From: Candidatus Omnitrophota bacterium
GTDB lineage: Bacteria; Omnitrophota; Gorgyraeia; Zapsychrales; Fredricksoniimonadaceae
Assembly (NCBI GenBank): GCA_021731625.1
Contig: JAKFXC010000084.1
Span: 1-38,077, forward strand
DNA: 38,077 nt
Reading direction: 5' to 3'
This document shows, in pieces, positions 7,108 to 16,805 of this stretch. Numbering within the stretch: the first letter of the stretch is position 1; each line of letters begins with the position of its first letter. The position numbers and the translations under genes are program-made. The notes beneath the pieces are model-generated. The model saw only the letters and a program-made list of their open reading frames with translations, was not told the origin of the DNA and ran no database searches.

Positions 7108-7890
7108 ATGTCCGCTCCTGGCTCTTCCGAACCCTTCGCGTTAGATAAATACATCATGCATCACATCACCGACTCGAACATCTGGCAATTGCCGTTCTTA
7201 CCGCCGATCCATTTACCGGGATTCCTAACCATACAGAAATTGATTTTGATCCTCGGAGCAGTCATATGCGTGGTGGTTTTTTGTTTTCTATACCGCAAAA
7301 AGGACCGGGTGCCGCATGGCCTGACCAATTTATTGGAAGGCTTTATCCTACATATCCGCAATGATTTAGCCATTGAATTTTTGGGGGAAGAAGACGGCAA
7401 ACGCCTGACGCCTATATTTTTGACTTTTTTTTTCTTTATTCTCTTCCTTAATATATTAGGCCTCATCCCGATATTCCCAACCACTGCAACTGCCAGCATC
7501 AGCGTCACTGGGGCGTTGGCCTTCGTGACCTTTGTGCTGATGACCGGGGGCGGATTGGTCAAACACGGGCCGATCAAATACATGCGGCTGTTTGTTTTGC
7601 CCGGAGTTCCGGCGCCTTTGCTCATTTTGCTGACGCCCTTGGAAGTGATGAGCGTTTTTATCAAATCTTTTGCCCTGACCGTCCGGCTTTTTGCCAATAT
7701 GTTTGCCGGCCACATTGTGATCCTGTCTATCTTAGGGTTGGTAGTGGTGCTGGGGGTGGCGGCGCTGCCCGCGGTGCTCATGGCCATTTTTGTATATTTG
7801 CTGGAAGTCTTGGTGGCATTTTTGCAGGCGTATATCTTTACGTTTTTGTCAGCCATTTTTATCGGTCAGGTTTATCATCCAAGTCATTAA
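7108..7890 (+). CDS. atpB: ATP synthase F0 subunit a
   Basis: Subunit a forms the two half-channels that carry ions to and from the c-ring. The 260-residue protein is strongly hydrophobic with five or six predicted membrane helices. It carries the essential stator arginine in SFALTVRLFANMFAGH, with Arg at residue 193, as well as FFFILFLNILGLIPIFP in the third helix and the terminal FTFLSAIFIGQVYHPSH. Length and motif order are normal for the family. It is the first subunit gene of a complete a-c-b-delta-alpha-gamma-beta-epsilon operon. A 231-codon antisense open frame (7161-7856) is a composition artefact of this gene. Confidence 0.96.
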   Translation: MSAPGSSEPFALDKYIMHHITDSNIWQLPFLPPIHLPGFLTIQKLILILGAVICVVVFCFLYRKKDRVPHGLTNLLEGFILHIRNDLAIEFLGEEDGKRLTPIFLTFFFFILFLNILGLIPIFPTTATASISVTGALAFVTFVLMTGGGLVKHGPIKYMRLFVLPGVPAPLLILLTPLEVMSVFIKSFALTVRLFANMFAGHIVILSILGLVVVLGVAALPAVLMAIFVYLLEVLVAFLQAYIFTFLSAIFIGQVYHPSH

Positions 7891-7917
7891 TAATCTTATT
7901 CAAAGAAAGGACTTAAT

Positions 7918-8136
7918 ATGCAATTAGACCCAGGGTTAGCCGCCATTGGCGCAGGTATCGCTGCCGTCGGTGCCGGGATCGGCATTGGACTTATCGGTGC
8001 TTCATCCATTACAGCCATTGCCCGCCAGCCGGAGCAACTCAGCCGCATCCAGACCTTCATGTTGCTCACCGCTGCTTTGGTCGAAGGCGTGGCCTTGTTT
8101 GCTCTGGTTATTTGCTTCATGGCGCTCAATAAATAA
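7918..8136 (+). CDS. atpE: ATP synthase F0 subunit c
   Basis: This 72-residue hairpin proteolipid forms the rotor ring. Helix 1 is the glycine-rich GAGIAAVGAGIGIGLIG, the polar loop is ARQPEQ, and the ion-binding Glu56 lies in TAALVEGVALFALV. The Gln in helix 1 and the Glu-Ser pair typical of sodium-translocating rings are absent (Ile and Glu-Gly here), so proton coupling is inferred. AAAGGA lies about 8 bases before the ATG, a good ribosome binding site that suits the high copy number of this subunit. Confidence 0.96.
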   Translation: MQLDPGLAAIGAGIAAVGAGIGIGLIGASSITAIARQPEQLSRIQTFMLLTAALVEGVALFALVICFMALNK

Positions 8137-8151
8137 CATCAGGGAGATTGT

Positions 8152-8658
8152 ATGGAACATTCTGCAGCAGCACAAACAAACATCTTGACCCCAGATGTGA
8201 CGATGGTCATTTTGACCTGGGTGACGTTTTTTATCCTGTTGTTTATCCTAAAGAAGTTTGCCTGGAAGCCGATTCTGGAAGGGCTGCAGCAGCGGGAGGA
8301 CTACATCCGGCAATCGCTCGACGATGCGGACAAGGCCAAGGCCCAGCTGGCGCAGGTGGAAGGGACCAAGGCCCAGATCTTAAATGACGCCAAAACTCAG
8401 GCATCGCAAATTATCGACGATGCCCGCAAGACCGCTATGGATTTGGCGCACAGCATTGAGACCAAAGCAAAGCAAAATGCCCAGGAGATCGTCAAGAACG
8501 CTCAGGCCCAAATTGAGGGTGAGCGCCAGCATGTGCGGCAGGCCTTAAAAGAGGAGAGCGTGCATATCGCCATTGCCCTGGCCGGTAAAATTCTGAAGGA
8601 AAATTCCGACACCGATAAAAACCGCCGCCTGGTGGACGCGGCCATACCACAATTATGA
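8152..8658 (+). CDS. atpF: ATP synthase F0 subunit b
   Basis: The 168-residue peripheral-stalk subunit has one N-terminal membrane helix (about residues 17-34, VTMVILTWVTFFILLFIL) followed by FAWKPILEGLQQRED. The rest is a long alanine-, lysine- and glutamine-rich helix that would form the coiled-coil stator reaching subunit delta. Only one b gene is present, so a homodimer is expected. AGGGAG precedes the ATG. The stop overlaps the atpH start as ATGA, indicating coupled translation. Confidence 0.95.
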   Translation: MEHSAAAQTNILTPDVTMVILTWVTFFILLFILKKFAWKPILEGLQQREDYIRQSLDDADKAKAQLAQVEGTKAQILNDAKTQASQIIDDARKTAMDLAHSIETKAKQNAQEIVKNAQAQIEGERQHVRQALKEESVHIAIALAGKILKENSDTDKNRRLVDAAIPQL

Positions 8659-9194
8659 GCCAAAGCCAAATCAGCATGCGGTATGCCCGGGCCTTATTCG
8701 CCCTGGCTAAGGAGTCGAGCAATGTGGACGAGGTTTATGCCAGTATGCAGGCCATAGGCAGTCTTCTGCAGGAGGTCCCCACATTTAATGAATTTACCCA
8801 CAATCCGATTTTGAGCGCCCAAGAGCGTGAAAAAGTTTTAAAGGCCTTGTTTGCCGGCAAAGTTCCGTCGTTGGTCGAGCGGTTTTTATTGTTCATCAGC
8901 CAGCGCAGCCGGTTGAATGTTTTGGCGGGTATGGTGGAGGCCTTTGATGAATTGTATTTGGGCTCGATGAACCGGCTGCGGGCGAACGTGCAGACGGCCT
9001 TGCCGATGGAGCCGGTGCAAAAAGATCGGATGACACAGCAATTGGGCCGCAAGTACTCCAAAGAAATTGCCGCGCAATGGCAAATCCGCAAAGATATCCT
9101 GGGCGGCTTTCGCATTTTGATCGCCGGAAAATTGCATGATTATAGTTTTGTAAGCCAATTAGAGGAATACAAGCAAAAAGTTTTGGAGGCGTAA
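8655..9194 (+). CDS. atpH: ATP synthase F1 subunit delta
   Basis: This 179-residue OSCP/delta subunit joins the b stalk to the top of the alpha3beta3 head. Family features include the start [19 protein letters not shown], the helical N-terminal domain with [14 protein letters not shown], and the C-terminal [21 protein letters not shown]. Length is normal. It overlaps atpF by four bases, and its own 3' end carries the strong GGAGG (9185-9189) that serves atpA, two bases beyond its stop. Confidence 0.95.
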   Translation: MSQSQISMRYARALFALAKESSNVDEVYASMQAIGSLLQEVPTFNEFTHNPILSAQEREKVLKALFAGKVPSLVERFLLFISQRSRLNVLAGMVEAFDELYLGSMNRLRANVQTALPMEPVQKDRMTQQLGRKYSKEIAAQWQIRKDILGGFRILIAGKLHDYSFVSQLEEYKQKVLEA

Positions 9195-9196
9195 TT

Positions 9197-10707
9197 ATGG
9201 GCACACAATTAAATGCCGATGAAGTAAGTTCAATTCTAAAAAGGGAGCTGGCCGATTTTGAAAGCAAGGTGCACACCTATGAAATCGGCACTGTGCTTAA
9301 TGTCGGCGATGGGATTGCCCGCGTGCATGGCCTAAACAATGTGATGGCCGGCGAAATTGTGGAATTTGCCGGCGGTATCAAAGGCATGGCGCTCAATTTG
9401 GAGTCCGACAATGTGGGCGTGGCGATTTTCGGTGAAGATTATCATATCAAAGAGGGGGATGAGGTCAAACGCACCGGTAAGATCGCCTCTGTCCCGGCGG
9501 GAGACGGCTTGCTTGGGCGGATTGTGGACGCCTTAGGCAATGCCATCGACGGTCAGGGCCCCATGAAATCAAGTGAAATGCGCCAAATTGAACTTAAAGC
9601 CCCCGGTATCATCGACCGTAAGAACGTGCACGAACCCATGCAGACCGGCCTTAAAGTTATTGATGCGTTGACGCCCATCGGCCGGGGCCAGCGGGAACTC
9701 ATTATCGGTGATCGCAAAACCGGCAAAACCACGCTCGCGATTGACGCCATCATCAACCAGAAGGGCAAGGGCGTGTTTTGTTTTTACGTAGCCATCGGCC
9801 AGAAGCGCTCCACGGTCGTGCAGGTGTTTGAAACCTTGCGTAAATTCGGCGCCATGGAGTACACCACGATCATCGCCGCCACTGCCTCTGATCCTGCGCC
9901 CATGCAATTTTTATCGCCTTATTCCGGCTGTGCCATGGCGGAGTATTACCGCGACAGCGGCCGGCATGCCTTGATCATTTATGATGACTTGACCAAACAA
10001 GCTCAGTCGTACCGCCAGCTCTCGCTGCTGTTGCGCCGTCCCCCTGGACGTGAAGCATATCCTGGGGATATTTTTTACCTGCACAGCCGTTTGCTCGAAA
10101 GAGCTTGCAAATTGGGTGATAAAAAGGGGGCGGGAAGTTTAACCGCATTGCCCATCATCGAAACCCAGGCCGGCGACGTATCGGCCTATATTCCCACCAA
10201 TGTCATTTCCATTACCGACGGCCAGATCTTTTTGGATACGGACCTCTTCAATGCCGGCCAACGTCCGGCCATCAATGCCGGGTTATCGGTCTCCCGCGTG
10301 GGTGGGGATGCGCAGGTCAAAGCCATGAAACAAACTGCCGGAAGTTTGCGTTTGGAGCTCGCCCAATACCGGGAGCTGGCGGCCTTTTCGCAATTTGCTT
10401 CCGACTTGGACGCCGCCACCCGCAAACAACTCGACCGCGGGAAACGGTTGATGGAGATCATCAAACAGGGTATCCGGGTGCCTTTGCCGGTCGTCAAGCA
10501 AGTGGCCATCATCTATGCCGGCGTCAATGGCTACCTCGATGATTTGCCGGCCAATAAAGTCCGTGCCTTCGAAGAATATCTCCAGTTGCAATTGGACACC
10601 AAACACAAAGACTATGTGGAATTGTTTGATAAAACTCTAGCCATGACAGATGAGATCAAGGCAGCCCTCAACAAAATCCTGACCGACGCCAAACAGACAT
10701 TTAAAGC

Positions 10708-10711
<4 letters not shown>
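9197..10711 (+). CDS. atpA: ATP synthase F1 subunit alpha
   Basis: The 504-residue non-catalytic nucleotide-binding subunit has a beta-barrel N-terminus, Walker A GDRKTGKT at residues 171-178, and the conserved [15 protein letters not shown] block that supplies the arginine finger to the neighbouring beta active site. The central domain reads [18 protein letters not shown]. Length is typical (500-510). GGAGG lies eight bases before the ATG. The stop overlaps atpG as ATGA. Confidence 0.98.
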
Positions 10712-13248
<2,537 letters not shown>

Positions 13249-13279
13249 GATTTAAGAAAGTATCAACAGGAGAGTGAGT

Positions 13280-13429
13280 ATGCCGGCACCGAAAATAACA
13301 ACATTTAAAATTAAAAATCGCAGCGGTTATGCCGCCATCTGTGACTGCCATTTAACTGAAGGCCGCAGCAAGGCCGAGGCCCTCTCCCGCATGGCCAAAG
13401 CTTTAAAACGTAAAAAGAAAGCAGCTTAA
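13280..13429 (+). CDS. 49-residue basic protein with CDCH motif, HicB-like fold possible
   Basis: An ORF too short for the supplied track starts at the ATG at 13280 behind AGGAG (13268-13272), ideally spaced. It encodes 49 residues, starting MPAPKITTFKIKNRSGYAAI, followed by CDCHLTEGRSKAEALSRMAK and a lysine-rich tail. The beta-beta-alpha layout (a strand with GYAA, then EGRSKAEAL and a helix) resembles the small HicB-like antitoxin fold, but it is shorter and lacks a HicA partner. Cys21, Cys23 and His24 could bind metal. It sits between atpC (31 bases) and the HEAT gene (9 bases) in the same orientation, so it is probably cotranscribed. Function unknown. Confidence 0.6.
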   Translation: MPAPKITTFKIKNRSGYAAICDCHLTEGRSKAEALSRMAKALKRKKKAA

Positions 13430-13438
13430 CTCAAGCGC

Positions 13439-14308
13439 ATGGCCTACGATCCTCAACAACCTCAAGAGCAAAAAGGAATTTTTGGCGTTATCGTCCATTC
13501 CTTTTTCGTGGTGCCTTTTCTGCTGGCGGTTTTCAGTGTTCTGTTGTTTGCTGCGGTGCGGATTCTAACCATGGAGAAACATTCTGTTTATGATTATTTG
13601 CGGGACATCAAGACCGGCGGTTTGACCAAACGCTGGCAGGCGGCCTTTGAACTCTCGCGCATTTTATCCAATCCCCCGAGTGTGCCTCAAGAAAATAAAT
13701 TCACCGAGGCCATGATTTCCGCGTATGAATCCTCAAAGCACGACGATGAACGCGTGCGGCAGTATTTGATATTGGCCATGGCCCGCGCCGGCAATCAAGA
13801 ATTCACCGCGCCCTTGATGAAAGATTTGGACCAAGAAAAAGATGAAAATTTATATGCAATCATAACCGCACTTGGTATACTGAAAGACAATTCAGCAAAT
13901 GACGCTCTTTTAAAATATTTGCAACATGAGCAAGCCCGTATCCGTTTGGCTACGGTGATTGCCCTGGGGAATATCGGCGATCCCCAAAGCACTGAGCCTC
14001 TAAAACTTATGCTCAAGGATGCCGAGCCCAATGTGGTTTGGGATGCGGCCGTTGCTCTGGCGAAGATGGGGGATAAAAGTGGGAGGGAAGTGATCCTTAG
14101 TTTGCTCAACCGCAATTATTTAAATGGCTTCCCCAATATTGACCCCCGTCAGAAGAGCCGGATCATGCAGGTGGCCATCCAGTCTTCCGCCGGGTGGAAC
14201 GATCCGGAAATCGATGCCAGGTTAGAAAACTTGTTTACATCTGACCAAAATATGAATGTGCGGGCTACGGCCCGTCAAGCATTGAATCAAACACCTCAAA
14301 AACTATAA
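13439..14308 (+). CDS. Membrane-anchored HEAT-repeat protein of the cytochrome bc cluster
   Basis: The 289-residue protein has one membrane helix (about residues 18-42, VHSFFVVPFLLAVFSVLL) followed by helical repeats of the HEAT/PBS-lyase type. The clearest units are RIRLATVIALGNIGDPQSTEPL and PNVVWDAAVALAKMGDKSGREV, given here by their cores LATVIALGNIGD and VVWDAAVALAKMGD. Such repeats form protein-binding solenoids. Its stop is one base before the Rieske start, so it belongs to the bc/b6f-type operon. A role as assembly or scaffold factor is inferred from position only. No Shine-Dalgarno site is visible before the ATG. Confidence 0.8.
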   Translation: MAYDPQQPQEQKGIFGVIVHSFFVVPFLLAVFSVLLFAAVRILTMEKHSVYDYLRDIKTGGLTKRWQAAFELSRILSNPPSVPQENKFTEAMISAYESSKHDDERVRQYLILAMARAGNQEFTAPLMKDLDQEKDENLYAIITALGILKDNSANDALLKYLQHEQARIRLATVIALGNIGDPQSTEPLKLMLKDAEPNVVWDAAVALAKMGDKSGREVILSLLNRNYLNGFPNIDPRQKSRIMQVAIQSSAGWNDPEIDARLENLFTSDQNMNVRATARQALNQTPQKL

Positions 14309-14309
14309 A

Positions 14310-14861
14310 ATGTCTTCACAACCAGCCCCATCGAAACCTACAAGTCCTGTCAGTAAAACAACTTCTCCAGCCGGAGAAATGGATCGCCGCTCCTTTATCA
14401 AATGGTCCGTGATCGGCTGGTCCGCCTTTGCGGCGGTGGTGGGCGGCTACGGCTCGATGGTGGTGCGCTTCTTATTTCCCAACGTCCTATTTGAACCGGT
14501 GCAGTCCTTTCGGGCCGGCGTGCCGGATGACTATGAACCCAATACCGTTTCCGAGCGGTTCAAAGATCAATATGGAGTTTGGGTCGTCCGCGACGAAGAG
14601 AAAATATATGCGGTGTCCACGGTCTGCACACATTTGGGGTGCACCCCCAATTGGATGCCGGCGGAGAACAAATACAAATGCCCCTGCCATGGCAGTGGCT
14701 TTTACCGGACCGGTATTCATTTTGAGGGCCCGGCCCCGCGTCCTCTGGAGCGGTTTAAAATTGCGCTTTCGGATGAGGGCGATATCATTGTGGATAAAAC
14801 CAAGAAATTTCAGCAGGAAAAAGGGGAATGGACAGACCCTGATTCCTTTATATTAGTGTAG
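14310..14861 (+). CDS. Rieske [2Fe-2S] protein of a b6f/bc-type complex
   Basis: The 183-residue protein has an N-terminal Pro/Ser-rich segment, a twin-arginine-like signal anchor ([20 protein letters not shown], residues 24-43), and a Rieske domain with both cluster-binding loops: Cys106-Thr-His108-Leu-Gly-Cys111 and Cys124-Pro-Cys126-His127-Gly-Ser-Gly. The two Cys-His pairs ligate the cluster, and Cys111 and Cys126 form the usual disulfide. It carries electrons from quinol to the c-type cytochrome on the outer face. The DRRSF motif suggests Tat export of the folded protein, as in other Rieske proteins. It is the first core subunit of the operon, followed seven bases later by the cytochrome b gene. 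Confidence 0.95.
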   Translation: MSSQPAPSKPTSPVSKTTSPAGEMDRRSFIKWSVIGWSAFAAVVGGYGSMVVRFLFPNVLFEPVQSFRAGVPDDYEPNTVSERFKDQYGVWVVRDEEKIYAVSTVCTHLGCTPNWMPAENKYKCPCHGSGFYRTGIHFEGPAPRPLERFKIALSDEGDIIVDKTKKFQQEKGEWTDPDSFILV

Positions 14862-14868
14862 GAGTGTT

Positions 14869-15666
14869 ATGAGCGCGGATCCCAACAAACCTTCATTCTT
14901 CGACAAATTTAAGACCACCCAAGTCTATCGTTCCATATTCCGCACCGGCGTTCCCGTGTCGACCCACCGCCAGCGCATGATGATCATGCTCAACAGCGTG
15001 TTCCTGCACCTGCACCCGGTGCGCTTGCCCAAACATGCGGTCAAAGTGCGCTACACCTGGTGTATGGGGGGATTGTCCTTCTTTATATTTCTGGTATTGA
15101 CCGTGACCGGCATCCTGCTTATGTTTTATTATCGTCCCACCGTCGAGTATGCGTATGGCGACGTCACCGACTTAAGTCAGCAGGTGCCGCTGGGAATTAT
15201 GCGCGAAATCCACCGGTGGGGGGCGCATTTGATGGTCATTACCGTGTGGCTGCACATGTTCCGTGTGTTTATGACCGGCTCCTATAAACCGCCCCGGGAA
15301 TTCAACTGGGTGGTCGGCGTTATCCTGCTCGTATTGACCATGCTGATGAGCTTCACCGGTTACCTTTTGCCTTGGGACCAATTGGCCATCTGGGCCATTG
15401 CCGTCGGTTCCAATATGGCCGGGGCCACACCTTTTATAGGGATGGGGGGGCCGGGAGCGGCATTGCTGTCCATCGGCGATGTTAATTTTGTGACTTCGGT
15501 CTCGGATGCGCGATTTGCCATGTTGGGGGGCCGTTTCGTCGGCGAGAGCGCTTTGTTGCGCTTTTACGTTTTGCATTGCATCGGGCTGCCGTTTATCATC
15601 ATGATTTTTATGATCGTCCATTTCTGGCGGGTGCGTAAAGACGGAGGGATTTCCGGCCCGACCTAA
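14869..15666 (+). CDS. Cytochrome b6-like subunit (N-terminal cytochrome b)
   Basis: The 265-residue protein carries the four-helix haem-binding half of cytochrome b. Likely axial ligands are His115 (EIHRWGAH) and His129 (WLHMFRV) in helix B, and His236 (YVLHCIGLP) and His251 ([12 protein letters not shown]) in helix D. The 15-residue D-helix spacing and the ending [10 protein letters not shown] resemble cytochrome b6 rather than mitochondrial cytochrome b. The quinone-site helix [13 protein letters not shown] is present. Cytochrome b is split, with the C-terminal helices encoded by the next gene. GGAG lies shortly before the ATG. Confidence 0.95.
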   Translation: MSADPNKPSFFDKFKTTQVYRSIFRTGVPVSTHRQRMMIMLNSVFLHLHPVRLPKHAVKVRYTWCMGGLSFFIFLVLTVTGILLMFYYRPTVEYAYGDVTDLSQQVPLGIMREIHRWGAHLMVITVWLHMFRVFMTGSYKPPREFNWVVGVILLVLTMLMSFTGYLLPWDQLAIWAIAVGSNMAGATPFIGMGGPGAALLSIGDVNFVTSVSDARFAMLGGRFVGESALLRFYVLHCIGLPFIIMIFMIVHFWRVRKDGGISGPT

Positions 15667-15675
15667 AATCACCGT

Positions 15676-16794
15676 ATGATTGACGCCATCAAAAATTTCA
15701 TCAATTTCGCCGCTTCCCCCAATATTTTATTTACGGTGGTGGTCTTCTCATATTTGATCGTTTTCCCGCCGGTAAAGATTTTTCAATCCATCCACAATTT
15801 TTTAGGTGTTGACCGTTTGTGGACTAAAAAGGGCGGCATTGCCATTTTTAGTTTCCTGTTTTTCGTGTTCGCCTTTGGCCTGACCGATGCCAATTTCCGG
15901 CTGATTGTCCTCAAACCCGACAATGTGCCCATCGTGGCGCTTATTTTTGTGGTGGTGTTTTTTTTATGGCTGTCCCTGTCCCAGGCGAGGGACAATGACT
16001 TGGCCATTGCCCAGGGCGGCAAGCCCAAAGAATGGGCCGAGAGCCGTGAGAAGGTCCTGGTTTTTCCGGATCTCGTGTACATTGAATTTATTTGTCTTAT
16101 CTTGGCATCGGCTTTGCTGGCGGTCTGGTCCATTGGTTTGCCCGCTCCTTTGGAAGATCCGGCTAATCCCACCGTCTCACCAAATCCCTCCAAGGCCCCC
16201 TGGTACTTCTTAGGGCTGCAAGAGATGCTGGTGTATTTTGACCCCTGGATCGCCGGGGTGGTATTTCCGTCGGTGATTTTGTTCGGTATGATGGCCATTC
16301 CATATATTGACAAGAACCGCAAGGGACTGGGATATTACACCTATCAAGAACGCAAAATGGCCATCAATATTTTTATGTTTTTTTGGTTGGTGTTGTGGGT
16401 GTTCTTGATCATCGTCGGCACTTTCTTAAGGGGACCCAACTGGAACTTTTTTGGGCCTTTCGAGTTTTGGGACCACAGCAAACTGGAAGCGCTCAACAAC
16501 ATCAATCTTTCCGAGCTCATATACATGATCGGGCTCAATCGGGGGCTGCCCCAAAATATTTTATTGCGGGAACTTCCCGGCTTTTTGATCCTCGGGTTTT
16601 ATTTTGGCATTCTACCGGCCGTGATGGCCAAAACCTGGTTTAAAGACTTGCATCAGCGGATCGGCACGGTGCGTTACAGCATCTTTGCGGTGCTGCTCTT
16701 ATTGGCTTTGCTGCTTCCCATCAAAATGTATTTGCGCTGGTTTTTTAACATTAAATATCTCATTGCTGTCCCGGAATTCTTTTTTAACGTCTGA
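15676..16794 (+). CDS. Cytochrome b C-terminal / subunit IV-like protein, extended
   Basis: The 372-residue polytopic protein contains the subunit IV (PetD) signature PAPLEDPANPTVSPNPSKAP followed by WYFLGLQEMLVYFDPWIAGV, the segment after the Qo-site region. Subunit IV of b6f is about 160 residues. Here there are extra membrane helices before it (from VVVFSYLIVFPPVKIF on) and after it (WLVLWVFLIIVGTFL, FLILGFYFGILPAVM, YSIFAVLLLLALLLP). The N-terminal part may hold a further cytosolic loop with QARDNDLAIAQGGK. Extended versions occur in non-photosynthetic bc complexes with multihaem cytochromes. It lies nine bases after the b6-like gene and is very likely its partner. Confidence 0.9.
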   Translation: MIDAIKNFINFAASPNILFTVVVFSYLIVFPPVKIFQSIHNFLGVDRLWTKKGGIAIFSFLFFVFAFGLTDANFRLIVLKPDNVPIVALIFVVVFFLWLSLSQARDNDLAIAQGGKPKEWAESREKVLVFPDLVYIEFICLILASALLAVWSIGLPAPLEDPANPTVSPNPSKAPWYFLGLQEMLVYFDPWIAGVVFPSVILFGMMAIPYIDKNRKGLGYYTYQERKMAINIFMFFWLVLWVFLIIVGTFLRGPNWNFFGPFEFWDHSKLEALNNINLSELIYMIGLNRGLPQNILLRELPGFLILGFYFGILPAVMAKTWFKDLHQRIGTVRYSIFAVLLLLALLLPIKMYLRWFFNIKYLIAVPEFFFNV

Positions 16795-16805
16795 TTTAAA
16801 AACGC

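Noticed and set aside
7161-7856. 231-codon open frame antisense to atpB
   Set aside because: It mirrors a secure, strongly hydrophobic gene. The translation is Lys/Ser/Thr-rich with no family resemblance and no ribosome binding site.
7918-8136. Sodium-type c-ring
   Set aside because: The helix 1 Gln and the Glu-Ser/Thr pair needed for sodium binding are Ile and Glu-Gly here.
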